A stretch of 64,000 nt of DNA from Dicaeum eximium. Lineage: Eukaryota > Chordata > Aves > Passeriformes > Dicaeidae. Location: positions 1,491,976 through 1,555,975 of the forward strand of contig VWZP01003839.1 in assembly GCA_013396995.1 (NCBI GenBank), read 5' to 3'. A program made the position numbers and the translations under genes. Under the pieces are notes generated by a model that was not told the origin of the DNA, did no database searches, and saw only the letters and a list, made by a program, of their open reading frames with translations. Below, one piece after another: positions 50,662 through 62,490 of this stretch (position 1 is its first letter; each line of letters begins with the position of its first letter).

Positions 50662-53600
50662 GTCCCTAGGTTAGACCGTACAAAAAAGCCAGTAGCCACC
50701 TTTCAAGGACAAAAACGATTCTGTGAGACATTTCAGTCTCAGTTATAAGCCTGCTGCATTATTATCACTTATAATTAATTCCCTACATGCTGCGACATTC
50801 CCTGCTGGCAACCTCTTTTTCATCTGTAAAAATACTGAAGAGTTGTAGGCAGCAGGAAGGCTTGCCAAGACATCTGTATCAAGGTTGTTAGTATAGACAA
50901 GGAATATGTGTGCCACATGGGAGGTCTGCTGTGTTTAAAGCAGACCCATTCTATCCACACTATATCTTCTCCAGGGGTATGGCTATGACAGCAGTATGGT
51001 ATTCTGTTTTCAGCACAAGCTTTAACTCTTTATTGCTTGTACAACAGTATATATTTTTAGACCTAATGCATTTTTCACTGCAAGTTGATTAAAAATATTA
51101 ACTACCAGAGAAAAAGTGCATTGAAGCCGATCCTGTAAGTAATTTTAATTTTTAAGGGTTTGCTCAGCTTCTCTTCGTTCACATTTAAACACCTCCTGTG
51201 TCTGGACCAGTTTGCTGCTTCCTGTTCTTACACCCAGCACATCAGTTACACTGAACAATTTGTACCAGCTGAGCTTAACAGCAAACATATGCACCATGCT
51301 GAACCAGCTGAATTCAAATGTTGTGATAAACAAGCTGCCACAGGAATGAGAACACTTGCCAAATATCCCACTAGCCAGGGTGCTGGGCTGCAAAACAGGA
51401 GAGCAGAATCTGAGAGCTTTTTGAATTCCTGCACTATTCTTCACTCTCATTACTGACTTGCACCACTCTTATACCTGACCCTGAGAAGAACCACACTCTT
51501 TGCTTTAGCAGTGGTCTTGGTGGTAGTAAGGCCAATTGCTCTCAGGGGCACAGAAGCTGCCAGGCCCATGTGCTAATTTGCACAATCATTTAATGGTCTC
51601 ACTGATATGGCTTTGCAGTAGAAAACAGACTTGCAGAATTTAAGGGTGAGCTCTGATTTTTATTATCTGGTGGAAAGCAGTGCAAATCTTATAAAATGCT
51701 GGAAGGTGGAGGGGGACCTTGCCCTTCACTATTTCTTCACATCCTTTAACCAGTTTGGATCAGAGTATGATCTGTCTCACACTTAGATGCCATAAACTAT
51801 TTGCTATGTTGTCTAAGACAGAAATTAAGCTTAACTAACATTGGCCACCTTTTCCTATTAATTTAAATAGCAGCCCACCTCTTTATGGTGCAGATTATGA
51901 TTCTTTCCCTCTGAAGGCAGTGGTCATGCTGTACCACTACACTGGCTCTGCTGCTACCAGGATCGGCCTGGACCTGCTGACATATCCTTACATATTTCTA
52001 ATGGCATATGCATAAAGCTGGTCCCCTTTTAATCAGACATGCAGGAAAGCACACTTTATAATGGCAAAGGGAATTATCTGCATTTAATGGCAAGGCAGGT
52101 CAGTCAGACTAATATTAGCTCTAATTGCCACTCTCAGCATTCTTATATTCCTTACCTGCATCCCCTTTCTTGCCTGAGGCAATATAAATAATACAATATT
52201 TTCTATCTCATCCCATCGGTTCATTGAGTAGCATAAGGGGATACATTCAGCAGCAGCAGAGGCAATTTGTGGGCTTGGGGTGGGCTTGACCCAGGTGTCA
52301 TTCACCTAGTCTGTGATTCAACATTCATTAATAACAACTCTGTATCTACTAGATCATCTGGCAGTACAAGGCTAATCCAGATCAGGAACAAGCCCTCAGC
52401 TGCAGTTCTGTCAAGTTAGTAATTGTGTACTTTAGGGAGTCCGGGCCAGCTTGCACCATCCTCATGACCTGGGTGTTGCATTCACCCTCTTTTTCCAGTG
52501 TCTTCACCTGACCGAAGAATGTTGTCTCAGTTGCATTGAGAAGATCCTTGGTGGTGGCACCCCAAGGGACCAGCCTTCCTGTTCCAAAGACAGGTCATGT
52601 GTGTTTCCAATGTAGTCCTGCAAAAGGTGTTCAGGGAAAGCTCAGCATTATTGTCAGCAAAATATTTCCAAATCCCAGTAAACAGCAGGATTAATCCATA
52701 CCTAACTGCATCCTTACGTTTGGTAGAACTGATTCACTTAGATCTTGTTGTTTAAGCTAAATTTCCTCATCCCTTGTCTGTTGGTAAAAACAGCTAAAGT
52801 GTTACACATTGCCACTCTGCTTTGGTGCACAAACTGGACTACTAGTAAGATAACTTTGGAGCCCAAAGAGGCTCTGTTCACATTTTTTTCAGGGGATGAG
52901 TACAGATTGATATAGATAGTGTGCCTGGGCTTGGGTGCCTCCAGGGCTGGCACCCTTTAGAGGAGGCTGATGCCCACCTCATGTCAGGATCTTGTGAATC
53001 ACTTTAGACAGCAACTGAGAGTTTGGTCTGCTGGCCTGGTAAGCTGCACAGGTTTCACTTACTCCTGACTGGCTATAGCATGCAAAACCAGCCTGTGTGC
53101 TCTTGCTACAGAGAGCAGTGAGGCAAATGGAGACAGTCTATGTACTGTCGATCGAGTTAATCCAAAAGTGTTTATTCAAGGTGCTGAAATAATTGTGTGG
53201 GATGGTACGGCAGACTGTACTATTCCATAGGTTTCAAGTGACAGCCAGCTGCATGGACTTGTGTCCTGAGATGTCCATGCCAAACCTGTACTTGGGCTCA
53301 GTTAGGATGCAGTTCAGATGTGTGGAAGCTGGATTCTGCCTCTGCAGGTGTAGGCAGAGCAGTGGAGCCACACTGCTCACGCTGTGCGCGAGTGAGTCCA
53401 GGCACTAACATGGTTGGAAACTGAGGCATGCTGCCAGCAGCACAGGAGAAGTATGATCACAGTTCATGCCTCAGGAGTGTGCAAATAGAAGAGGAAGTCC
53501 CTGGGTCCAAACCTGCTTACAGAGCAGAGCAGCAATAGCCAGAGACCAAAACATTGGTATGTAGATGGCAGGAAAAGAGGTCCAGTCAAACACCTACAGA

Positions 53601-55960
53601 CAAAAAACTTACAGATCTGCTGAGAAAATATCAAGCATGAGCGCTCCAATCAGCACAGTCTCTTTAGGCTGATAAATGAATTAATAGAATGCATATTTTA
53701 ATTTAATACATATTTTTGACACAGTGCCAGGTACCCAAGGTTTCATTTATGGGCTGACAGAAGCATGGCCTGGGGGCAGTCCAAAGCAACTGATTTGGAG
53801 CCATTGCATATAAGTCAACTTCTGTTTTAGAAGCAGAGCTCAGACACTCCAAAAAAAATCCAAAACATAAGCAAAATGCAGTAACATAAATGTTAAGTGT
53901 GAAATATATAATTAGTCTAAATGCTAAGAGTAGGGAATTTAATATTAATGTAGAAGCTTAGAAAAGGCTAGGAGATAAAAAGTTGCTACAGCTTATTAGT
54001 AGGAAGAATCAAGTGTCTCCTCATAATTCTTTTTATTTTGGGTGTTTTTCAGAAATAACTCATCAGATTATGTATTTAAATGTCAGAAGAAGGCTTCACA
54101 TCATTCCTCCCACCTCATAAAATGGAAGAAATTGGACAAGGAAGGGAGGTCCTGGTAGGATTTGTAAGTTTGTCCCTGAGCTGCCACAGAACAGTTTTGC
54201 CATTGTGCTGATTACTGAAGGCTGAATCACTGGTAAGTAAATGGCCCTTGCCAAGAACTGCAATGTTCCAACCACTGCAAGAACAAAAGTGTGCAACAGA
54301 GGCTCATGTCCAACTCTTTGCATAATGCCATACCTTGACTGGGGGGAAAGGGGCTTAAGAAGTGATTTTTTCTTTCCATAGACTTTCCACTGAGAATTAA
54401 ATAAAAATGCACCTTCTCTTTCTCATGGAAGAAATTGCTGGAAGCTGGGAAATTATAAAAAAAAAAATTAAAAAATTAAAATAACTGTATGCAAGCCTCT
54501 AGGCACCTGGATTTCTTGTCCAAAGCAATGCACCAGGCTATGGTGACCGCTGGTCTGATGCAGAGTCACCGCCCTTCCCTTCCTGAAGCAAGGAAAACCA
54601 ATTAACTTCAATTTGAGGCATTTTCCATTATCTTTTTCCTATTAAGTCCTAGTCTCATTTATTGTCTCTGAAACAATCTTCAGCCTTGCATATGGCTGAA
54701 AACCTGGTAGAAATGAGGAACATTTGGGCTATCTGGAAACATGTGGGGTTTTCCATCTTAGTCTAGAATAACCAGTCTTTGTGGGATTTCACAAGGACAT
54801 TACCCCCTACGTTTTGGGATATTCTTTGCTGGTTTATTTATCATCAAATATTTAGGTTATATTTACTGTGCTATGAGCCCTCAATTGATCATAGCCTTTC
54901 CATTTGACTCCACTCATAGCACACATACACAAAAGATAGAGTGAGGCTGCTGCTAGGAGACTGTTCATTTCCCAACTGCAGGAAGTTTAGGAGCAGAAAG
55001 TCAACCAGCATACCTGGCAGGGATTTATCAGGAACTTGTGTAGCATTAACTAAAACAGATGGACTAGAAGCATGACCTTAAAAAAATCCTAAAAAATCCC
55101 CTAACCAATCAAAACCCCAATACCACTAAGCAAACTTCACAGTCTGGTATCAAAAAACAAAACCAAACCATCCTCCAGAAAACCCAGAGTTCAGAAGTCT
55201 AAGTGATTATTCCATTCAGGGGACAAAGACATTAAAATGACAAAAGCAGAAAACTTTCAATAAATACTTCAAAAGATGCCTTAGGTGCCAGCTCAACTGC
55301 ACTATGATATCCCCTGGAAAGTCTATCATGTTTGCATGCAAAGCCCAGTTTTGAAGTCACTTTTATTCATGTAAATAAATAAATATTTATACATTAGGTG
55401 TGTTTCTGTGTATACATTTAAATTAAGGTATGTATTTCAGCATCCTTTTTTATGCCTACAAAATGTCATCACTGACAAATTTTGCAGCACGGCTCTGCAA
55501 AACTTCTGTATGTTCAGAGAGGACAGGGGCTGAGAGAACTGGAAAATGAAGAATGTCCTCAGGGACTCACTCCCTGTCATAAGTCATGCAGTTTGCTGCA
55601 AGTAGAGATGTGAGTAACATCTCCCATCTTGGCTCCACCCCAAAGGGTAATGACTTTCACTTTTCATTCTCTTTTGATCCAGGTTTCAGACATAGGAAAA
55701 CTGAGAAGAAGGTTTAATTTAACTGGTTCCCAGTTCATGTGATGATTTTGGAAAATAGCTTCTTCACCAAAAAAAATGTTTGGTAGTTGTTTGGTTTTTT
55801 TTCTTAAGCTGAATGCCCCAAAACTTCAATACAACACTAAGTCTCAGTCACTTCATGTCCTTTCTTAGAGCATGTATTTTTCATCTTCATTTAACAACTT
55901 TAAAAGTTTCATAAATATTCTGAGGGAGAGTAGATCACTGACACTGTCCTGTGCATTTAC
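50662..55960. other. Long unique stretch, no gene recognised
   Basis: No gene or repeat family is recognised. The 51990-52200 part (ATATGCATAAAG, TTTAATGGCAAG) is AT-rich, repeat-free and looks like a conserved element, by character only. The 53650-54070 and 55080-55470 parts are very AT-rich. An A/T tract lies at 54455-54480. Confidence 0.45.
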
Positions 55961-56065
55961 TCTTGTGTATAAATATACATGTATACATATCTGTCTTCTA
56001 TGTGTATACACATATCAGCATATATGTGTATATATATCTATATCTATATATCTATATCTATACAA
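55961..56065. repeat. TATATC/TATACA-type AT-rich simple repeat
   Basis: An imperfect array of TATATC and TGTATACA words with several TATA palindromes. It can extrude cruciforms and is a poor assembly region. The overlapping frames encode I/Y/L-rich peptide and are artefacts. Confidence 0.85.
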
Positions 56066-57545
56066 AAATTGGCAAAATAAATAATAAGTGTTGCAGCATA
56101 TATGAGAGTATGCACAACCTTACCTCTTACAGTAGAAATTTAATAGATAAGAAAGCCAAGATTGCAAACAATTTGTATCAAAGGCTGCAATTAAAATTTA
56201 TATTTGCTTCCTATCTTTATAAGAGACTTGTTAGCAAAAAGGATAAAACATAGTGTTTCACTGCCCACACCTGAATTTTTATATATATGTTAGCCATAAG
56301 GCAATATTGGTACACCACAACAAACCAAAAGGCATATCTCCTGAAGAAGACTCAAAGGTGAGCACAATTCTGCAGTCAAGCAAAATTGCCAGCACATGCT
56401 TTCTCTGTTGTTCCCAAAATAAGTGAGTTGTCAGTAAAATTCCAGTTCACACAAGGTCATAAGGAGTTCTCCCTCCAGAAATTGCACTATGATTTGAAAA
56501 GAGGGAGAAGAATCTATACCCTCTTCTTGATTGTGCTGGCAATACAAAGAGGGTGCCACAGGTGATGGTCCCCCAGAACACAGACCATCACAGACACTAG
56601 AACAGGTTTTCCCTGGTTCATTTGAACAGTTGGAGTTCATATCACAGAAAGTCAAACAGAGGATTATATACCTAAGGAAAATAACCAGCTAGCCTGTCTA
56701 AAATTGATCCTGCAGCCTGGAGAGCTGTAGTGCTATAATAAATAGGCTGCTTTGTTTTCTCATCCATACTTGTTGTCTACTGCAGGATTTGTTGAGCTTT
56801 CCATTATTACAGGCTTACAAGATTTTCTATCCCACAGTCCTCCATTTGCTTTTTTCCCTTGTATGTAGAAAAATGCCTGTAAAATATGAATACACTTTCT
56901 GTAAAATACAGGCAAAATCCAAGTAGGTGCAGGTGAGATCGCCTTGATAACTGCTTATCATAGTAAAGACCCAGTATAATTTCATTTAATGTGATAAGCA
57001 CATAAGTCCCAATTTTTTCTGACAATTGCTTATCTGGTGTTTCAGCTTTATTTTTCTTCTTTTAATATTCTTTTAGGTTAAAATGTTATTTCTGTCAGAT
57101 CCACAGTGGGTGGATAAGATCAATAAAATATTCATACCATTCACAAAAGTGCCAGGCTTTACTTTTATTGAAAAATGTAGTAGTGATGCGTAATAAGCAT
57201 TCTCCCTTTGTGGAGGTGGAGAACAGCTAGTAACATTCCAGAAGGCCTCATTTTTCTGTACTCCTTCTGCATTTTAAAGAAGAATTGCATCCATTCTCAC
57301 TTGCTTTTCAGTTTTGATTGAAGCCAACAGACACAGGCAAGAAATTAAACCTCCATAAATCTGATTGTGCATTGCAAGAGTTGTTTGTGCTCCCTGCTTC
57401 TCACTTAGTTTTGGAAGCTGTCCCTGAATACAAAGTTGGTCTGCATAGTAGTCACTGTCAATATAGCTGGTTTGCACATATTAATTATGTTTTATTTACA
57501 GCATCATCTTTATTGTGATTGCTTGGTGGTTTGCTTTTTGTTTGT

Positions 57546-57563
57546 TTGGTTGGTTGGTTGGTT
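57546..57563 (+). repeat. (GGTT)n short microsatellite
   Basis: Four units of GGTT are flanked by TTTG words. It is visible directly. Confidence 0.85.
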
Positions 57564-57976
57564 TCTTTAATGCTATAAAATATGTTAGGCATATAGCATT
57601 GTCACATAAACATTCCCAAAATTATCTTGCCTTTTAGAAGATCCTAATTCTGCAGTGCTGACTCCATTACATCAGTGCTGTCTTTCTTTTTACCAACCTT
57701 TTCCATTTTCACTAAACCATCAGTGACAGGTCCTGGCACCAGCGCCTCCCAAGTCTCTCCACATCAGGCAGCACACAGAGGAACAGGTTTCCATACCTAA
57801 TAACCTGCAGCTAAAATATTAATCTCTTTCACGTGCTAATGAGCACTTATGCCTACCCACCCCTGTGGCATGGGAGTGTGTCAGGGGGCTGCAGTGATGT
57901 TTGATTTGATTTCCAGTGCATCCCATCTGGCCACACACAGGTTGCACCAGCAGGTGTCAAAATCCATCTCTCAGCA

Positions 57977-57986
57977 CCACCAGGGG
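57977..57986 (+). promoter_or_regulatory. CTCF-core-like word CCACCAGGGG
   Basis: Ten bases match the core of the known CTCF consensus (CCACCAGGGGGC); the next two bases (AT) do not. The preceding CTCAGCACCAC also resembles the left half of an RE1/NRSF site, without the right half. Either could be chance. Confidence 0.15.
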
Positions 57987-58962
57987 ATCTATGCAACCAC
58001 TCCTGACCAAATACCTCTTAATTGGCAGATCTCTTACTGGCACATCCAGGAGTCATTAACTTTAAGCCAAAAAGCACTGATGAAACAAGGAAATTAAGAA
58101 GAGAAGAACATGAAATGAATGGCCTGTACAACCACACTTGGCCCTTCCCCAGCCTCAGTGCAGCCATGCCTACCCATTTTATTTGCATAGACAGTCAGGG
58201 GTCAGCACAATGCCTATCGATCATTTAAGACTTTGGGCTGGCCTTCTGGGCAGGGCTACATTTTGCTCAGAAATTATCTTTATTATTTTGGAGTAATCTC
58301 CAATCTCTTGGGTTCAGTGCCACATGGAAAAATACCTCTGCTGGGATAAAAACCCCTCTCTGATTATTTGAAAGGTCTAGACTGGGTGGAATTTTCTTTT
58401 TCCCTAAAATTATCCACAATATATATATTTCATTGTAATTTTGATCTGTATCTGTTAAGCTTATACTTCTGCTCCCACCAAAGTCTGTGGCTAATACTCC
58501 TTTGATTGTAGGAAAAGCAATCCATCAAGCTGGAGGGAATTAGACCTCTGTGAAAAGAAAAGCAGTTATAAGAAAATTCTAATTTCATATCTATGGTAAT
58601 AAAAAGGAACAGATCAGATAAAAATGAATTAAAGGGACATGAAAGCTTCAGGTCTGTAGGTTATTGTGAGATTTTTGTGTCTGTAACAGTCTCTGTCTTA
58701 AATGTTAGACTAGGAAATCAAAGTTTGATCCAACAGTAAATCATCTGGTTAGCACAAAATTTGATGCATTTACAATCTGGCTTCATAAAAATGTCATTCC
58801 TTGATGCAGTAGAGAGAGACTGCCTGGTATGTCAAACACCTTCAAGTAGGTCATCTTTCAGGGATTAGTCTAAGTTGCTATCTGTTGACATTTCACATGT
58901 GACATCATAAGCTTCTTAAAATGAATGAAATTCTGTTTCTTTGCTTCTTTTTTTTTTTTAAG

Positions 58963-59074
58963 GCAAATGATGGCTGAAAGGCAAAAATATTTGCAAACCA
59001 TGTTAGTGATTTTTGGCTGTCTCATATTTGAAGAATCCACTTTAATAGAATCTAAAAAGTCTGTTTGTCAGCAG
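58963..59074 (+). CDS. Candidate first coding exon encoding a signal peptide (partial gene)
   Basis: The exon is bounded by a T12 polypyrimidine tract ending TTTAAG (AG at 58961-58962) and by a consensus CAG|GTGAGT donor at 59075. The frame opens with two adjacent ATGs (58967, 58970) and gives 36 codons to a phase-0 junction. The peptide begins MMAERQKYLQ, has the hydrophobic core MLVIFGCLIF at residues 12-21, then EESTLIESKKSVCQQ. Charged start, short hydrophobic core and polar region are the three parts of a secretory signal peptide, with cleavage likely a few residues after the core. The cysteine at residue 34 would then lie near the start of the mature chain. Four bases precede the first ATG, so an upstream non-coding exon is implied. 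I cannot name the protein and found no following exon. The core is short, so chance is not excluded. Confidence 0.42.
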
Positions 59075-62000
59075 GTGAGTTTATTTTGTTCTGAAAATTA
59101 GACATTTTGTCTAAACTGGAAGTCAAACCATGAAACATCATAGTAATGAACAGTGTACTCTGAAAATCCCAAGCCATCACCTTCCAATTAAATATATGTT
59201 GCCCTATTATTTGCCAGAAAAAGACCAGTTAGGAAGATGGATGTGAGTTTGATGCTCTAACTTTCAAAATCCGTTCTGCTACCAATTTCTTGTGTGCCCT
59301 TGAGCAAGTTACGTGTGTTTGGTGTTTCAGAGGTGCTCTGCTGGCCTGTCCCTTGGGCATTACAGCCCACTTGGAGAAAGGATCTACAAAGCTTCCTCCT
59401 ACTGCAGAGGAGCACTGTCAGTACAGGGAGTTTGGTACCATCTCCATGTAAAATTGACCAGTGAGACCTACACAGGGCTACAGGGCATTACAACACACAG
59501 ATTTTCTTTTTCTTTCCAGATTATATTTCTGGAATAAACAACCAGACAGAAAACCCCAAGAATATCTCTGGGCTGGGCTTTCTAATGGAGTGGCTGAAAA
59601 GTACAGAGGGGCTGCAGCTTATTTTGGTTGCTCCTTCCTGTTTGTCCTCACAGCAAGCACAGGCTCTGGTGTTGAGGACAGTGAGAGAAGGTGAACTAGA
59701 CTGGAAACTGAGGTTGCTCCCTGCTGCTGGTAAGAGGAAAACAGGACAAATTATTGTTTTATGATGAACAAGACCAACAACTTATCTGAATGCATTAAAT
59801 TAAAATGAGAGACATTATACAGGAATGTTTCTTTTTACTGTGGGGAAGCAGCATCTTTTTATTGTGTGTTCTAAGGATTTCAAGCCACCATGTTGGCCAT
59901 CTTGAATACAGTTAAGAAAAACATGCTTATGGAACGATTTTCTTTTTAACAGTAACTGGAGAAGAAAGCTAATATGAATAATGGTACACAAGTATACTAT
60001 TTATAAATGTGATTTATTTATACATCCTTTGTATATTTGTGTATTCATTGAGTCCCTAATTTCTCAAGAAACTTATCTTAGTATCTTATTTACTCGTCTG
60101 GAGTAGCTTCCCCTTTTGAACCAGTCAACTAAACATATAATTGTTTAGAAACTCTACAGACCTGCCAAAATATGAACTCATGCGCATGGAAGGGGCAGAA
60201 GTTCAGATTTCAATCTGGCCATGTAGGGCGGCACGTGCTGTCCTAGGCTGCTCTAGTGAAGTTGTTCATTTTAGTTGCTCTCCAGAGGCTCTTTATTGGG
60301 AGAGAAAAAAGATCTGACTGCCAAGAAGGAGGACGATGCTGTCTGCAGAGATGTATCAAGGCTCTGATAGGGGAAACAGAAGATTTGTTTATCTTCTTTC
60401 TCTCCCTGTTCTGAGGGACTGTGGGAGAAAGTATAAGCCGAAAAATGGTAACTCTCTGCAAGGCCACACTTTCCACTCTGGGCCATACTCTGGCCTTTCA
60501 AATCACTGTGCTGGGCCACTGACTGCCCCTTTCTGTTGTATTTCTTGGCCACTAGAAAAGAGCCCCTAGTTCCTGGGTCATAGCCTTCTCCTTTTTTCTG
60601 TGCTCCTGCAATCTGTCATCCATCAAGCAGCTGTAACCACGATGGCAGTCTGCTTTACTGACACACAAGTATTTTCTTGCACCTTACACATAACTCATAA
60701 GCAATATGCCATCATACAGCTCCACAGTAGAACAAGACACAAAACACCACTTCTTTTTTCCTTGGACACACATTCAAAGGGCTAGTCACCAAGAGAAAAA
60801 TGGTGGATTCCAGGAAAATTTGAGTTTTTCGCCTTTCCCCAAAAGCAAGACAAATGTTTGTTAGCAGCTGTATGGAGCAGGAAAAAGAGATCCACTGCTT
60901 TTGATCTTAATTACACACAATCATTGTGAAATACAGATTACTAAAGAGTACCCTATAGGTCTCACATGTTGTTTAGTGCTTGGCAGGATCAGGTTTACAG
61001 CAGCCTGTGAGCACAGAAGTGGAGACCACATCTTCCTTGCTCTCACAGCTTCCAGGGTCATTCTCTTAGGATGCTGACTGGTACCTATGCTGGAAGCCTC
61101 TAGATATGCCATGAAATGTAGGACCAATGTCTTTCCAGGTGAACTTCACCCTGTGGTGTAGAGGCAAACAAAAAGGTGGCTGCATTTTTCCTGCCAGGTA
61201 CACCTAGTATCATTCCAGCTGGTTTTTTGGGGAGCAGCAGCCATGCTGCCGACTTACACAGCATCATTCCAGGCTTTCTGTTTCATTCAAGTTGCACAGT
61301 GTAAAATACCAAAACACCCTGCTGACCCAGAGTCAGCCAGAGCAGGTGGTGAGGCAGAAATGCTGTGACTCCTGTGGGCTGAGGTCTTGAGAAGCTGTTC
61401 AGCAGCAGCTGCTTTGTGCAGCTTCAAGGACACATCATGATAAAGAGCATTAAGGCATCTTCGAGCCTGACAGCGCAGCTTCTTTCCCACTGACAGCTCA
61501 GTATTCAGACAGCATTTCTTAGCACTTTAGAAGTCCACAAACCAGCGACAAGCACTCCTGTGAGCATGCACAAGATGCAAAGGAGCCATGCAACATGAAT
61601 GGCATGCAAGAAAACTCAAGCTAGCCTTCACTCACCCCATCATTTAGATGAGCTGGAGTAGGTCATTGCAAGGAAACTGTGAGAAGACGACTGCTGCTCC
61701 TTTCTGCAGAGGTTTGCCACGTGTTACAGCTCATATGGCAAATTGTTCATCGGATTGAGCTTCCTTTCCCTCCTTGGATAATATATCCCATCCCTCCTTC
61801 ATTCGTTATTGGGCATGGCACATATGGCAAAGCTTGGTGCACAGAGAGGTGGGAGGAGGTGAGGGTGCTGTGCTCAGGTGCTTCCTGCAGGCAAACCCCT
61901 CAGCTTGAAAGCCCTGGCTGGGAGGAGGACAGGATGGCATAGGATGTCAGGTTGCTATTGGCATGTTCTGTAAAATATGTGTCTTTTTGACACATTTTGG

Positions 62001-62474
62001 GAGACAGTTTAACAGACATGCATATGCCATGTAGCACACTTCTGGGAGCATGGCAGCAATCCAGTGGAGTTACAGATTAAAGCTAAAATGGAATAGGATG
62101 TTTTTCAAAGATGTGTACCAGGCACTCAGGTCAGACCCTATGGATAAAATTTGTAACTCAAAAAAATTTCTGCAGATGTTTTGTGATTTCTCTTGTATTA
62201 ATAATGACCTATATTTTATCTTGATCAGCAGATATTTCTTCTCAGATTAATTATCCTCCCTGTGTTCTGTGAGGAACTCTTAGATCCAAACTCCTGGAGG
62301 ATCCATGCCAGCAGTTTTAGGGAACAGGTGGGAGAATGATGCAGTTATAGGGATATCTAGGCTATACTTTCTTGACCACTGTCAGTTACATTGACTTTAT
62401 GTGCAGCATCTGAACATTATATTGTGGGCAAGATTAGTAAAAAAGATAGTTGCAATTCTCTGCATATATATATT
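59075..62474. other. Putative intron or flank, no further exon recognised
   Basis: No second exon compatible with a phase-0 junction stands out. Frames at 59313-59537 (+) and 60271-60552 (-) lack convincing splice limits or domains. Composition is mixed, with no repeat family visible. Confidence 0.4.
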
Positions 62475-62490
62475 GGGGGGTGGGGGGTGG
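62475..62490 (+). other. G-rich run (G6-T-G6-T-GG)
   Basis: A short G-rich tract follows a TATATATAT stretch. It might form a G-quadruplex if the GGAGG just after takes part. No promoter context is visible. Confidence 0.35.

Larger units (their letters stand above)
56066..58962. other. Unique non-coding sequence upstream of the candidate first coding exon
   Basis: No repeat family or convincing exon is recognised. A short GGTT repeat lies at 57546-57563. A CCACCAGGGG word at 57977-57986 resembles the CTCF core. If the exon at 58963 is real, this stretch is its upstream intron or 5' flank, and a non-coding first exon would lie in it or further upstream. Confidence 0.45.

Noticed and set aside
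56294..56357. 64-base frame between TTAG and AAG|GTGAGC
   Set aside because: The acceptor follows a TATATA stretch rather than pyrimidines, and two frames are open.
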